Positions 12,798 through 24,752 of a DNA stretch of 64,000 nucleotides are shown here, piece after piece. The stretch spans positions 8,747,521 through 8,811,520 of the forward strand of contig JAVIAB010000102.1 of NCBI GenBank assembly GCA_032433765.1. The letters are read 5' to 3'. The position numbers and the translations under genes are program-made. The DNA comes from Megaustenia siamemsis. Taxonomy: Eukaryota; Mollusca; Gastropoda; Stylommatophora; Ariophantidae. Under the pieces are notes generated by a model. That model searched no databases. It saw only the letters and a program-made list of their open reading frames with translations, and was not told the origin of the DNA. Every line of letters starts with the position of its first letter. Position 1 is the stretch's first letter.

Positions 12798-14175
12798 CTG
12801 GAACTTGATTGTTGAATAGTTTCCTTCATGCTATTATGTTGTCAGCTTATATATGACTTGATTGTTGAATAGTTTCCTTCATGCTATTATGTTGTCAGCT
12901 TATATATGACTTGATTGTTGAATAGTTTCCTTCATGCTATTATGTTGTCAGCTTATATATGACTTGATTGTTGAATAGTTTCCTTCATGCTATTATGATG
13001 TCAGCTTATATATGACTTGATTGTTGAATAGTTTCCTTCATGCTATTATGATGTCAGCTTATATATGACTTGATTGTTGAATAGTTTCCTTCATGCTATT
13101 ATGATCTCAGCTTATATATGACTTGATTGTTGAATAGTTTCCTTCATGCTATTATGATGTCAGCTTATATATGACTTGATTGTTGAATAGTTTCCTTCAT
13201 GCTATTATGTTGTCAGCTTATATATGACTTGATTGTTGAATAGTTTCCTTCGTGCTATTATGATGTCAGCTTATATATGACTTGATTGTTGAATAGTTTC
13301 CTTCATGCTATTATGATGTCAGCTTATATATGACTTGATTGTTGAATAGTTTCCTTCATGCTATTATGTTGTCAGCTTATATATGACTTGATTGTTGAAT
13401 AGTTTCCTTCATGCTATTATGTTGTCAGCTTATATATGACTTGATTGTTGAATAGTTTCCTTCATGCTATTATGTTGTCAGCTTATATATGACTTGATTG
13501 TTGAATAGTTTCCTTCATGCCATTATGATCTCAGCTTATATATGATTTTATTGTTGAATAGTTTCATGCTATTATGATGTCAGCTTATATATGATTTGAT
13601 TGTTGAATAGTTTCATGCTATTATGATCTCAGCTTATATATGATTTGATTGTTGAATAGTTTCCTTCATGCTATTATGATCTCAGCTTATATAGGATTTT
13701 ATTGTTGTACAGTTTCCTCTATTATGATCTCAGCTTATATATGATTTTATTGTTGAATAGTTTCCTTCATGCTATTATGATCTCAGCTTATATATGACTT
13801 GATTGTTGAATAGTTTCCTTCATGCTATTATGATCTCAGCTTATATATGACTTGATTGTTGAATAGTTTCCTTCATGCTATTATGATCTCAGCTTATATA
13901 TGACTTGATTGTTGAATAGCTTCCTTCATGCTATTATGATCTCAGCTTATATATGACTTGATTGTTGAATAGCTTCCTTCATGCTATTATGATCTCAGCT
14001 TATATATGACTTGATTGTTGAATAGCTTCCTTCATGCTATTATGATCTCAGCTTATATATGACTTGATTGTTGAATAGCTTCCTTCATGCTATTATGATC
14101 TCAGCTTATATATGACTTGATTGTTGAATAGCTTCCTTCATGCTATTATGATCTCAGCTTATTTATGATTTTATT
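12798..14175. repeat. 53-bp tandem repeat, about 26 copies
   Basis: GTCAGCTTATATATGACTTG recurs every 53 bp from about 12798. Two sequence classes alternate in blocks: GTTGTCAGC/GATGTCAGC on the left and GATCTCAGC on the right (from about 13620), a homogenisation boundary. A few shortened units lie at 13550-13730. Confidence 0.95.
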
Positions 14176-14507
14176 TAGTTGTCATCCTCTGCAATTTTTT
14201 TGCCTGGAATTTTGTGAAAGGTTCTCAAAACTTTAGACACATTTAATTTTGAAAGTAAGAAAAATTCTGGTATGGTTATCTATTGCAAAATATATAATTG
14301 AACAAAAGCATTTATTTGTTACTGACAGAAGACAGCCAGTTAGCTCTCTTGTAGATGTCATGTTCTGTTTCTTTACTCATGCTCTGAGAAATAAAGAATC
14401 TGTATAAATAATTTGTATGAACTATTGTTATTTAATTTATTTATTACACAAGGGCATATATACAGGTACAAAGTATACCTACTTTTGAAAAGGTGAAGTT
14501 GGCTCTT

Positions 14508-15003
14508 TTTACATAAAGAGCACAGGGTTTGAGATCGGATTCATCAGTCATCTCTGTTGAATAAAATAGGTACCTGACCTGTGTTTAGGGAAGTAAAGAC
14601 ATAAAGAAAAAGATATTAAATGTAAGCAAGAGAGTGATGCCACTTGACTCCACTCCTCATGTTGGTAATGCTTTTTTACATAAAGAGCACAGGGTTTGAG
14701 ATCGGATTCATCAGTCATCTCTGTTGAATAAAATAGGTACCTGACCTGTGTTTAGGGAAGTAAAGACATAAAGAAAAAGATATTAAATGTAAGCAAGAGA
14801 GTGATGCCACTTGACTCCACTCCTCATGTTGGTAATGCTTTTTTACATAAAGAGCACAGGGTTTGAGATCGGATTCATCAGTCATCTCTGTTGAATAAAA
14901 TAGGTACCTGACCTGTGTTTAGGGAAGTAAAGACATAAAGAAAAAGATATTAAATGTAAGCAAGAGAGTGATGCCACTCCACTCCTCATGTTGGTAATGC
15001 TTG
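14508..15003. repeat. 167-bp tandem repeat, 3 copies
   Basis: CACAGGGTTTGAGATCGG occurs at 14521, 14688 and 14855, exactly 167 bp apart. The third unit lacks CTTGA relative to the others. Lies in the SINE-4 region. Confidence 0.95.
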
Positions 15004-15059
15004 AGTTCATGTGATGACCACAAGAGTGAACCTCTTCTTCATCCACACCTAAAAGGAAG

Positions 15060-15832
15060 TTCAGTGAGTGTGGTTGTGCTGTGTTGTGGTTTGCTGTAGA
15101 ATTGTGATATTTCCACCTTTGGCTTAACACTTCAGCGCCTCATTTTTCAGTACTGGCTTGTCCTCCATCAATTCCTAATCATTAGACTAGTCAGTGTGGT
15201 TGTGCTGTGTTGTGGTTTGCTGTAGAATTGTGATATTTCCACCTTTGGCTTAACACTTCAGCGCCTCATTTTTCAGTACTGGCTTGTCCTCCCATCAATT
15301 CCTAATCATTAGACTAGTCAGTGTGGTTGTGCTGTGTTGTGGTTTGCTGTAGAATTGTGATATTTCCACCTTTGGCTTAACACTTCAGCGCCTCATTTTT
15401 CAGTACTGGCTTGTCCTCCCTATCACCTAATCATTAGACTAGTCAGTGTGGTTGTGCTGTGCTGTGGTTTGCTGTAGAATTGTGATATTTCCACCTTTGG
15501 CCTAACACTTCAGCACCTCATTTTTCAGTACTGGTTTATCCTCCCATCAATTCCTAATCATTAGACTAGTCAGTGTGGTTGTGCTGTGTTGTGGTTTGCT
15601 GTAGAATTGTTATATTTCCACCTTTGGCCTAACACTTCAGCGCCTCATTTTTCAGTACTGGCTTGTCCTCCCTATCACCTAATCATTAGACTAGTCAGTG
15701 TGGTTGTGCTGTGTTGTGGTTTGCTGTAGAATTGATATTTCTACCTTTGGCCTAACACTTCAGCGCCTCATTTTTCAGTACTGGCTTGTCCTCCCATCAA
15801 TTCCTAATCATTAGACTAGTCAGTGGGTACAA
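15060..15832. repeat. 126-bp tandem repeat, about 6 copies
   Basis: GTGTGGTTGTGCTGTG occurs at 15068, 15194, 15321 and onward, 126-127 bp apart. Units differ by small indels (CCCATCAATTCC versus CCCTATCACC). The unit corresponds to the SINE-4 interior. Confidence 0.95.
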
Positions 15833-15840
15833 GCATCAAG

Positions 15841-16439
15841 ATGGATCAAGATGTGTAGAAATGCCAAGCTGATTATAATAATGACAATTTAAAGAAAAGG
15901 AAAAAGTCGTATGGTAATAGCTTTATGTAGTTGAGAAACAAAAGTAGAACAACATTTCAGCCAAGAAGGCCTTCATCTGAAACAATAAAGCTTTTAGGAA
16001 AGACCTTACAAAGGTTGATAAAAAGTTACACAAAAATACATTTTCTTACAATAAAGGACTACTTACTGACTATGCACATTCATCACCAAGAATTGTGAGG
16101 AGCTGCAATATTTTGTCCTGAGTCTAAGTGTTTTGTATTTGACAGTTGTTAACCTTTACTGCTGCTAGGTTTTCTGTGACATTGTCTATCTGTATGACTT
16201 CTGGTCTTCCTTGAGCCTTGAAACCAGTCTATCAACTCTTGCAGGTACACAGCAAGTTACTGGTTCAGTGGTTTACTGGTTAGAATCCAAAATCCAAAAT
16301 TCTTTGCGTTTCTATATGCTTATTGCTAGTTGTGATTTCATCAGTTCACCTGAATTTCACCATTTTTCACTTATGTTAAGTGAAATGTAAGACATTTAAG
16401 GCAGTGTTTGCAGCTACATTTTAAAGGAGAGAAATTTAA
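15841..16439. other. Unique sequence, nothing assigned
   Basis: No element or gene recognised; only short ORFs. Confidence 0.4.
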
Positions 16440-17036
16440 TACAGTATTTGTAATTTAAACTTTAACCGTTGAAAATTTTAAACAGTTATACAGTAAATGA
16501 AACTAAACTTTAATCTTTGGAAATTTAAGACAGTTAATACAGTACCTCAAACTAAACTTACATTTTTGAAAAATTAAGACAGTTAATAGAGTACTCCAAA
16601 ATAAATTTTATTCTTTAGAAAGAAATTTAATACAGTAAATCAAACTAAAATTTAATCATTGTAAATTTAAGATAGTTAATACAGTACTTCAAACTAAAAT
16701 TTAATGTTTGTAAATTTAAGAGGGTTAATATAATCAATACATTAATTCAAACTAAACTTTAATCATTGTAAATTTAAGAGAGTTAATACAATACTTCAAA
16801 CTAAACTTTAATCATTGTAAATTTAAGAGAGTTAATACAATACTTCAAACTAAACTTTAATCATTGTAAATTTAAGAGAGTAATACAATACTTCAAACTA
16901 AAATTTAATCATTGTAAATTTAAGAGAGTTAATACAATACTTCAAACTAAACTTTAATCATTATAAATGTAAGACAGTTAATACAGTACTTCATACTAAA
17001 CTTTAATCTTTGGAAATTTAAGACAATTAATACAGT
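16440..17036. repeat. 49-bp satellite, degenerate left flank
   Basis: Diverged units of TTAATCATTGTAAATTTAAG plus AGTTAATACAGTACTTCAAAC. They are clearly older than the homogeneous block beyond 17460, as expected at an array edge. Confidence 0.9.
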
Positions 17037-17390
17037 CTCTCTTCTACCTTTTTAGTTCCCTGTGGAGCATAGGTCTTCAATAAACACTTTCCAAGTCGAT
17101 CTGTTTTTTGCCATTCTTTTAAGATCATTCCATGTTTTCCCATCATCTTCATCTCTGCTTCTATCTGTCTTCTCCAAGAATTCCTTGGTCTTCCTCTTTG
17201 TCTTTTCCCCTGGGGATTCCAAAAAAGGGCCTGTTGTGTAATACCATCACTTTTGGCTTCCACAGTGTGTATCCTATCCAGCGCATATCGTCTTCGCTGT
17301 ATCTCTTTATCCACTGGCATTTGACTGGTACATTTTCATAATTTTATGTTAGTGATTTTGTCCTGCAATTTCCATCCTTTTATTCTGCAT
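17037..17390 (-). mobile_element. LINE A 3' end inserted in the 49-bp satellite
   Basis: On the minus strand this encodes the LINE A C-terminus (VDKEIQRRR, ITQQALFWNPQGKRQRGRPR) and ends near TAGAAGAGA, matching 30750-31020. It is 5'-truncated to 354 bp and flanked by AATTAATACAGT (17025-17036 and 17391-17402), a 12-bp candidate target-site duplication, although satellite units contain similar text. One frameshift relative to the better copies. Confidence 0.85.
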
Positions 17391-17402
17391 AATTAATACA
17401 GT

Positions 17403-18745
17403 AATTCAAACTAAATTTTAAGCATTGTAAGTTTAAGACAGTTGGTACAGTAATTCAAACTAAACTTTAATCATTGTCAATTTAAGACCATTATTACAGT
17501 ACCTCCAACTAAACTTTAATCATTGTAAATTTAAGACCATTATTACAGTACCTCCAACTAAACTTTAATCATTGTAAAATTAAGACCATTATTACAGTAC
17601 CTCCAACTAAACTTTAATCATTGTAAATTTAAGACCATTATTACAGTACCTCCAACTAAACTTTAATCATTGTAAATTTAAGACCATTATTACAGTACCT
17701 CCAACTAAACTTTAATCATTGTAAATTTAAGACCATTATTACAGTACCTCCAACTAAACTTTAATCATTGTAAATTAAGACCATTATTACAGTACCTCCA
17801 ACTAAACTTTAATCATTGTAAATTTAAGACCATTATTACAGTACCTCCAACTAAACTTTAATCATTGTAAATTTAAGACCATTATTACAGTACCTCCAAC
17901 TAAACTTTAATCATTGTAAATTTAAGACCATTATTACAGTACCTCCAACTAAACTTTAATCATTGTAAATTTAAGACCATTATTACAGTACCTCCAACTA
18001 AACTTTAATCATTGTAAATTTAAGACCATTATTACAGTACCTCCAACTAAACTTTAATCATTGTAAATTTAAGACCATTATTACAGTACCTCCAACTAAA
18101 CTTTAATCATTGTAAATTTAAGACCATTATTACAGTACCTCCAACTAAACTTTAATCATTGTAAATTTAAGACCATTATTACAGTACCTCCAACTAAACT
18201 TTAATCATTGTAAATTTAAGACCATTATTACAGTACCTCCAACTAAACTTTAATCATTGTAAATTTAAGACCATTATTACAGTACCTCCAACTAAACTTT
18301 AATCATTGTAAATTTAAGACCATTATTACAGTACCTCCAACTAAACTTTAATCATTGTAAATTTAAGACCATTATTACAGTACCTCCAACTAAACTTTAA
18401 TCATTGTAAATTTAAGACCATTATTACAGTACCTCCAACTAAACTTTAATCATTGTAAATTTAAGACCATTATTACAGTACCTCCAACTAAACTTTAATC
18501 ATTGTAAATTTAAGACCATTATTACAGTACCTCCAACTAAACTTTAATCATTGTAAATTTAAGACCATTATTACAGTACCTCCAACTAAACTTTAATCAT
18601 TGTAAATTTAAGACCATTATTACAGTACCTCCAACTAAACTTTAATCATTGTAAATTTAAGATCATTATTACAGTACCTTCAACTAAACTTTAATCATTG
18701 TAAATTTAAGACCATTATTACAATGCTTGAAACCAAAACTTTAAC
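17403..18745. repeat. 49-bp satellite, homogeneous block
   Basis: About 26 near-identical units of TTAAGACCATTATTACAGTA plus CCTCCAACTAAACTTTAATC (49-bp spacing: 17521, 17570, 17619). Almost no substitutions, in contrast to 16440-17036. Confidence 0.95.
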
Positions 18746-19484
18746 AAAGGAGAATTCATGTTAGTTAAAACTCAATCCATATCACCATTAGTAAAGATCT
18801 GTACTTTCTCTTGAACAGTTCAAATAGAGGGAGGACTGAGTAAATGGTTTCAGTTTGATGAAAGGAATGATCTTCTTCTACCATTCAGCATCCCTGTAGA
18901 TCAGGGATGGCCAATTAGGTGCCCGCGGGCCACTTGTGGCCGCGACGTCCTTTTTGTGGCCCGCGGCGGATAAAAAATAAAATCAGGTTGCATTGAGCAA
19001 AATGTCCTGGGTAAAATTGGTTAAAAATTTGTTACATTAACTTCTACCGTGGAGAAAGCTACCTCAAATATTCCCTAGTAGACCTATGTTTAACACTCGG
19101 AACACTCTAGTAGTTAGTTTAACGTCGGCTTCCCATCGTTCCTGGCCCATCCTTTTTTTTTTCCCTTTTGATCATCCTGCGACCGATTTAAACAAAGGAA
19201 GAAGCCAACAAATGGTTCTAGAGCTGACTCTCGGTTCGGCGAGTTCAAACAGTTTCCGCCAAGAAATACTGTCAGTCACCCACCTCCTCCACCCCAACAC
19301 ATTCACCTCACAATTATTTTACTTTCAGTTTCTTTCTCTCCAAACCTCTTTTCATCAGTCAAAATTATATATCCGCTCTGATCATTCTGATTTTGTCGAG
19401 TTACAGTGAACAGTTCCATTTTAACAGGAAACAGTGCTATTGTTGCAATCTGTGTTTTCATTGTCTGTTGCTTCAGTTGTGGTA

Positions 19485-20817
19485 CGTAGGGAGGTCAAAA
19501 AGTAATGCACACCAATTTTTTTCTCGGCTAATAATAAAGATAGGAATATGAAAATTTGCACACTTGGAATATGACATGTTCCAATTATGTGCACCAAATT
19601 GCACAGCATTCTGAAAATATTACGCAATCTATGAACCGTTAAAATGGAGCTTGTCAACAATGTCCGTTACAAACAGGAATTGTCATAGAATTTCTGGTTG
19701 CGGAAAAAGAAACTGTGGCAAACATTCATAAACGACTGTGTGCAGTGTACAAATGTTCTGCAGTCGATAGGAGCACAGTTAGTCGCTGGGTTCAGAGAAT
19801 TAAAGCTGCAGAAAGTGTACGAGTGGAGCTGCATGATTTACCGCGTTCTGGACGTGTTGCCTCGGCTACCAGCACAGACATGTTAAACCGGGCTGATGCC
19901 ATTATTCGTAAGGATAGGCGTATCACTAGTCAGCAATGGCATTGCAGCTTACAGTCAGCAAGGGAAGTGCAATCGCAATTTTTAAAACTCTCGGATTTCA
20001 AAGATTTGCGCTCGATGGGTTCCTCGGTGCCTAACAAATGATCACAGAGTTCAAAGGAAAACATTCTGTTCTGAATTGTTGGAGCGTTTCGGTGTTGAAG
20101 GAGAAATGTTTTTGTCAAAATTGTTACCGGTGATGAAACGTGGGCACATTATTATGAGCCTGAAACAAAAATGCAGTCAATGGAATGGCATCATCCGCAG
20201 TCACCAAAAAGAAAAAAATTCAAAACATCTCCATCAGCCGGAAAGGTGATGATCACTGTCTTCTGGGACATTGATGGTGTGATTCTTGTTGATGTAATGA
20301 CAAGAGGTGAGACAATCAACTCGACAGCTTACATCAATACACTGACAAAACTCAAAAATCGGTTCCACAGAGTTCGGCCTAATAAGCCATCTGCAGATTT
20401 GTTGCTTCAACATGACAATGCACGCCCTCACACAAGTCTGTAACACGGGAAGCAATCAACAAATTTGGTTGGACTGTACTGCCCCATCCTCCTTACAGCC
20501 CTGATCTGGCTCCCTCAGATTTCCATCTGTTTGGACCACTCAAAAAATTCCTGCGTGGGACACACTTTGACAATGATGAGGATGTGATCCGTGCAGTTAA
20601 AAAATGGCTACGCGAGCAGGACAAAACTTGGTACAAACGAGGCATTCATGACCTAGTTTCGCGTTGGCGTAAGGCAATACGCTTGGACGGAGATTATGTT
20701 GACAAATAGGTAGTGTCAAGGGGATGTTCAGCTACAATCTGTGAAAATTTCACACATTTTGCCCGAATAGTTTCCGAGAAAAAAATTGGTGTGCATTACT
20801 TTTGACCTCCCTTCAGT
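19485..20817 (+). mobile_element. Tc1/mariner-type transposon (mariner), decayed
   Basis: Terminal inverted repeats of about 40 bp: left from 19489 GGGAGGTCAAAAAGTAATGC, right the complement ending at 20811 (ACTTTTGACCTCCC), both continuing to a CACCAATTTTTTTCTCG core. TA dinucleotides lie just outside (19483-19484 and about 20817). It encloses one mariner transposase pseudogene and interrupts the hAT element. Confidence 0.9.
19644..20709 (+). pseudogene. mariner transposase pseudogene (D,D34D type)
   Basis: Broken gene for the enzyme that cuts and pastes mariner elements. Visible in order: an N-terminal helix-turn-helix region (19715-19910, with VDRSTVSRWVQRI and LPRSGRV), then, after a frame loss near 19945, VTGDETW (first catalytic D) at about 20126, QHDNARPHTS (second D) at about 20409, and after another frameshift at about 20440 HPPYSPDLAPSDFHLF (third D) at about 20485. 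It terminates in YVDK at 20709. There are at least three frame breaks and an early stop at about 20040, so it is inactive. Motif order and size are those of the family, about 345 codons. Confidence 0.9.
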
Positions 20818-20826
20818 ATAATATGA

Positions 20827-21702
20827 ACAATAAGCATCAATTAAATGAAAAAATAAGATTTTTTCATGAGAAATGGCAACATGATTTTTTATTTATCAAC
20901 AATAAGGATAGCAAACCACAGTGCCTTGTGTGTTTGCAAGTGTTGTCTGTAAATAAAGAGTATAATCTTAAAAAATCAGAATAATCAGAAAAATTTCTGA
21001 TCCACATTTTAACAGCGTATTGGCCTTTTTGACTGATATCACCCAGCACATGAATGAACTCAACGTGAAGCTACAGGGGTGTTCCCAAACAGTCTCAGAT
21101 TTGGTAGGACACCTAGATGGATTTATAAGTCAACTAAGAGTTTTTAGATTTACCCTGGCCAAAGAAAACTTCATTCATTTTCCTTCGTGCAAAGAATTGA
21201 TTGAGGAGCGCAGTGACACTGATTTCAAATTTTCTGTATAAATATTAGACAACTATTGGAGCAATTCAATGAACGATTTTCTGACTTCAGTGGTATAGAC
21301 CAGAACTGGCATTGTTTAACAACCCTATGAAGTGTGACATTTTCCAACAACATGACACTTTTCAGTTGGAGTTATGTAACCTCCAAAGTGACCCCTTTTT
21401 CCAATCAAGGATGGAGATAGGATTTGACTTTTGGAAACTTGTGCCACAGGAAAAAATATCCCGCATTGAGTGATTTCAGTTGAAAATTACTTCTATGTTC
21501 GGAAGCACATATATATGTGAATGCGCTTTTTCAACAATGAAGGAGATTAAATCGTCACAAAGAAACCGACTCACTGATGGCCACCTTCAGGATTTATTAC
21601 GAATATCTCATCATCTTTACACATTGACTTTGATGAACTTGTTGCTGCACATGAACGTCCACATTGTTCTCATTAAGGTTTGTTACATGTCAACTTTAAA
21701 AT
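20827..21702 (+). pseudogene. hAT-type transposase pseudogene
   Basis: Segments in different frames: KIRFFHEKWQHDFLF and QCLVCLQVLSV (20840-20945, a C-x2-C zinc-finger-like start as in transposase-derived GTF2IRD2-like proteins), a middle segment with MNELNVKLQG (21050-21240), and a C-terminal segment ECAFSTMKEIKSSQRNRLTD (21480-21700) that matches the hAT dimerisation region. Several stops and frameshifts. The conserved DNA-binding and dimerisation ends remain, but much of the central catalytic part is missing. The mariner insertion lies upstream of these segments. Confidence 0.75.
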
Positions 21703-21949
21703 GACCTAACTAAAACATGTTTGTTAAACAATATAAATAGCAAATTTTATTCATTTTTATAAATCAACTAGGCATTTTTAACTCTGTTGCAATAAAATGA
21801 TTTATGTAAGCAAATAATGCCAATAAATAACAAAATATTACCTTAAAACAAATGCCAAGTTTATTTGTATTTATGTTGTTGTGTGTGGCCTGCCACACAA
21901 AAAATAATAAAAAGTGGCCCGCCATTTGAAAGAAATTGGCCATCCCTGG

Positions 21950-22715
21950 TGTAGGCGATCATGTCATTCCACAATCTTCTATCTACAGTGCATCGTTTCA
22001 GTTCTGTTGTTGACTGTTTGCCTGCCATGACACCAAGTTATCTAGTATTTTCTCACTTTGTCGCCCGCGATCTCTCTTTCCTTTTATTTTGCCAGTTGTA
22101 ACCAAGTATTCCAACTTTCCTCTTCTCATGATGTGCCCGAAAAATGTTGATTGTTTCTTTCTGATGTTTTTAGGAGCTCCCTTTTTGTGTTGACCTCTTT
22201 ATTTCCTCATTGGTCTTTTTAGCTGTCCAGGGAACTTTCAACATTCTTCTGAGAAATCCCATCTCTGTGGCCTCTAATCGTCTTTTCTTTTGTTTGTCCA
22301 CGATTCACTTTCATAGGTCGAAATTGGTTCTATATAGCACCGATGAACTCTCTTTTTTACTTCTATTGACATAGATTTGTTGCTGAAGATATTTTTCATG
22401 TTTTGAAATGCTATATTGGCCTGAGCTATTCTGCTTTTTATTTCTGTGGTGCATCTTCCATCTGATGTTATTATTGTACCCAAGTATTTGAAACGTTGCA
22501 CTTTTTTCAGATTTGTCCTCTTTATTTTTATGCTGCATGACGGTGATGATTCTTTCTTCGATATGACCACTACTTCTGTTTTCTTCCTATTCAGACTGAG
22601 ACTTTTCTTGTTGCTCTTTATTTTTTACTGTTATTTATATAATTTCTTGTAGTTCATTCTCTGTCTCTGCTATTAAGACTGTGTCATCCGAATATCGCAA
22701 ATTACTTATGTTGTG
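21950..22715 (-). mobile_element. LINE D fragment (RT motif C to 3' end)
   Basis: Minus strand. At about 22690 it reads LRYSDDTVLIAETEN, a catalytic motif C in which the box is YSDD. Next come a region with VQRFKYLGTIITSDGRCTTE (22510-22450) and IAQANIAFQNMKN, then the C-terminal domain in broken frames with REKLEYLVTTG-like text near 22100, and an end at GATCATG. The same family occurs at 25960, 41285, 52170 and 62036. Frameshifted around 22270-22330; inactive. Confidence 0.85.
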
Positions 22716-22770
22716 ACAGTATTCATTATATTACATTGTATTATATCAAAGTCGTTGTATTACAAAAATA

Positions 22771-23000
22771 TCAGGTGGTTAGACAGTATAAATAGAACAG
22801 TTTTACATCAATATTGTAAGGAAAAACACAATAATTGACATCTCTCTGCATTAAGTTGGTACTTCTAAATAAACTGGGAAGGTCTGGATCAACTGCCTCA
22901 TACCTGGACAAGCTGTATGAAATGTCATCAACCTTGAGCTGACCAACGCTTTCTTTGAACATTTTAAATTTGACGTCCAAGGGTGTGCCAAGAACCACTT
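22771..23000 (-). other. Coding-like ORF, unidentified
   Basis: A 75-codon minus-strand ORF whose composition looks like real protein, unlike the satellite ORFs: it includes VVLGTPLDVKFKMFKESVGQ and YEAVDPDLPSLFRSTNL. I do not recognise the family. A possible donor (CAG|GTATGAG) lies inside it at about 22908, so the true exon could end there. It sits between LINE D and a SINE-3, so it may be a host exon or an unrecognised transposon piece. Confidence 0.4.
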
Positions 23001-23024
23001 TTGTATTATTTTTTTATGTCTTTA

Positions 23025-23258
23025 TGATGAATGATGATATCATATGACGGGAAACAGATGGATGTGTTTACTTTCTGTGCGGTTTCGCCTTATGTCTTTG
23101 GCGTATGATGAGACTGGATTGGACTGCAGCTACTTTTCTTTGTTTGGGAGATGAGGTATTAATTTGGATGATTCCACTGGCACGGACCGTTGAGCAATTA
23201 TGGATTTAAATTCGCTGGCAGTGATTCCGAGTCCTTCCATTACCATAACCATAACAAT
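23025..23258 (+). mobile_element. SINE-3 copy
   Basis: Reverse complement of 4101-4340. Shared blocks: GGAATGATTCC-type text around GATGATTCCACTGGCACGG, GAGCAATTATGGATT and the tail CCATTACCATAACCATAAC. The 3' tail (CCATAA)n at 23238-23257 fixes the orientation. Confidence 0.75.
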
Positions 23259-23384
23259 TCTTGATGTCCGCACCTGGTCCCAAATACTGTTACTAATTTT
23301 AAAAACTATTACATCTCTTCTGGTGACATCAGTGTGTCTATTTCAACCACCCCACCTCACAGTTTGTATTTTTTTCTTTTTAGT

Positions 23385-23868
23385 ACATTAGATAGTAGCC
23401 ATGATAGGCTCTGATATAATTTTAGTGTATTAGATAGTAGCCATGTTAGGCTCTGATATCATTTTAGTGCATTAGATAGTAGCCATGTTAGCTCTGATAT
23501 CATTTTAGTGCATTAGATAGCAGCCATGTTAGGCTCTGATATAATTTTAGTGCATTAGATAATAGCCATGTTAGGCTCTGATATAATTTTAGTGCATTAG
23601 ATAGCAGCCATGTTAGGCTCTGATATAATTTTAGTGCATTAGATAATAGCCATGTTAGTACATTAGAAAGTAGCCATGTTAGGCTCTGATATAATTTTAG
23701 TACATTAGATAGTAGCCATGTTAGGCTCTGATATAATTTTAGTGCATTAGATAGTAGCCATGTTTGGCTCTGATATAATTTTAGTACATTAGATAGTAGC
23801 CATGTTTGGCTCTGATATAATTTTAGGGCATTAGATAGTAGCCATGTTTGGCTCTGATATCATTTTTC
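23385..23868. repeat. 42-bp tandem repeat, about 11 copies
   Basis: AGATAGTAGCCATGTTAGGC plus TCTGATATAATTTTAGTGCATT, spacing 42 bp (AGGCTCT at 23406 and 23448). One truncated unit near 23650. Confidence 0.95.
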
Positions 23869-24188
23869 GATTACCGTTCTTGAATGTAGAGAGCTGTGAT
23901 TTGTTAGCAGCCCCTTCCTTCTCCGCCCTCCCCCTAGCCACAGACAGTTATCATTTGTTAATAGTCAAATTGACTTATTAATTAATATTTGTTGATACTT
24001 CCATTCTGCGGTTGAAACATAGCATTTGTCGGTAGACCGTTTCTACTACATTAATATGTCATTTGTTGCTAGATCGTCCACTGCTGTAGTCACGTGATAT
24101 TGCAGCAGATTAGTTCCCATTTCGTTGGATCAAAATCAAAGTCATGTTTCAGTGTTCTAATAATGACGTCACTAATAGGTCAGAGACT

Positions 24189-24395
24189 AGATCAGTATTT
24201 CTCCAACCTTTTGTGTCTGCAGACATTTCACGCCTTTACGGACCCCCAATGTTAGTGAGGACCGTCTCTCATTATAGTTGTAGCAGTGGAACTATTTTTT
24301 TTAAAAACCGAACTAGAGAATGTAACAATTTGAACAAATGAAAGCATTGGGAAGTCCTATAGCCCAGATTAAACTGTGGTCCGCGGAGGAATGTA
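24189..24395. mobile_element. Possible hAT-type MITE ends
   Basis: CAGTATTTCTCCAACCTTTT ... ACGGACCCCC at 24191-24248 and AAACTGTGGTCCGCGGAGG at 24371-24389 resemble the consensus ends of non-autonomous hAT elements. I cannot pair them as inverted repeats, so these may be remnants of two elements. The flanks 23870-24188 hold nothing assigned. Confidence 0.3.
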
Positions 24396-24752
24396 GAAAT
24401 CGTCATATTGACATATTGCTCAGTGTACTCATTATAAAACCTCAGTTGTAACCGCTGCTTCTTGATGATATAACAAGAGAAAGGTAGAAATTGTCATATT
24501 GCTCAGTGTACTCATTATAAACCTAAATTGTAGCCGCTGCTTCTTGTTGCTATAACAAGAGAAGGTAGAAATCGTCATATTGACATATTGCTCAGTGTAC
24601 TCATTATAAAACCTCAGTTGTAACCACTGCTTCTTGATGATATAACAAGAGAAAGGTAGAAATTGTCATATTGCTCAGTGTACTCATTATAAAACCTAAA
24701 TTGTAGCCGCTGCTTCTTGTTGCTATAAAAGAGAAAGGTAAAATCGTCATAT
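24392..24752. repeat. 173-bp duplicated dimer
   Basis: GTAGAAATCGTCATATTGAC at 24392 and 24565 (173 bp apart), each followed by a shorter related half-unit starting GTAGAAATTGTCATATTGCTC (24485, 24658). Confidence 0.85.

Larger units (their letters stand above)
14490..15840 (-). mobile_element. SINE-4 region expanded by two internal tandem arrays
   Basis: The segment TGATGACCACA...CCTCTTCATCC...GTGAGTGTGG (15012-15075) and AACACTTCAGCGCC...CAGTACTGG...TTGTCCTCCC match in order the SINE-4 copies at 43790-43990 and 59780-60012. Here two internal parts occur as arrays: 167 bp x 3 and 126 bp x 6. I infer a SINE whose interior was amplified. Confidence 0.55.
18902..21948 (+). mobile_element. hAT DNA transposon, decayed, with mariner inside
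   Basis: The left end CAGGGATGGCCAATT and the right end AATTGGCCATCCCTG are inverted, and both continue into a GGCCCGC-type motif (GCCCGCGGGCCAC left; GTGGCCCGCC right), typical of hAT terminal repeats. The flanks CTGTAGAT and GTGTAGGC are imperfectly alike (an 8-bp hAT duplication that has mutated). The element sits in a LINE D 3' end, whose text resumes at 21951 with GTAGGCGATCATG. The interior holds a broken transposase, and a mariner was inserted later. Confidence 0.8.

Noticed and set aside
19086..19409. 107-codon ORF in the hAT left part
   Set aside because: No recognisable domain, lies in the non-coding left flank of a decayed hAT; no support beyond being open.
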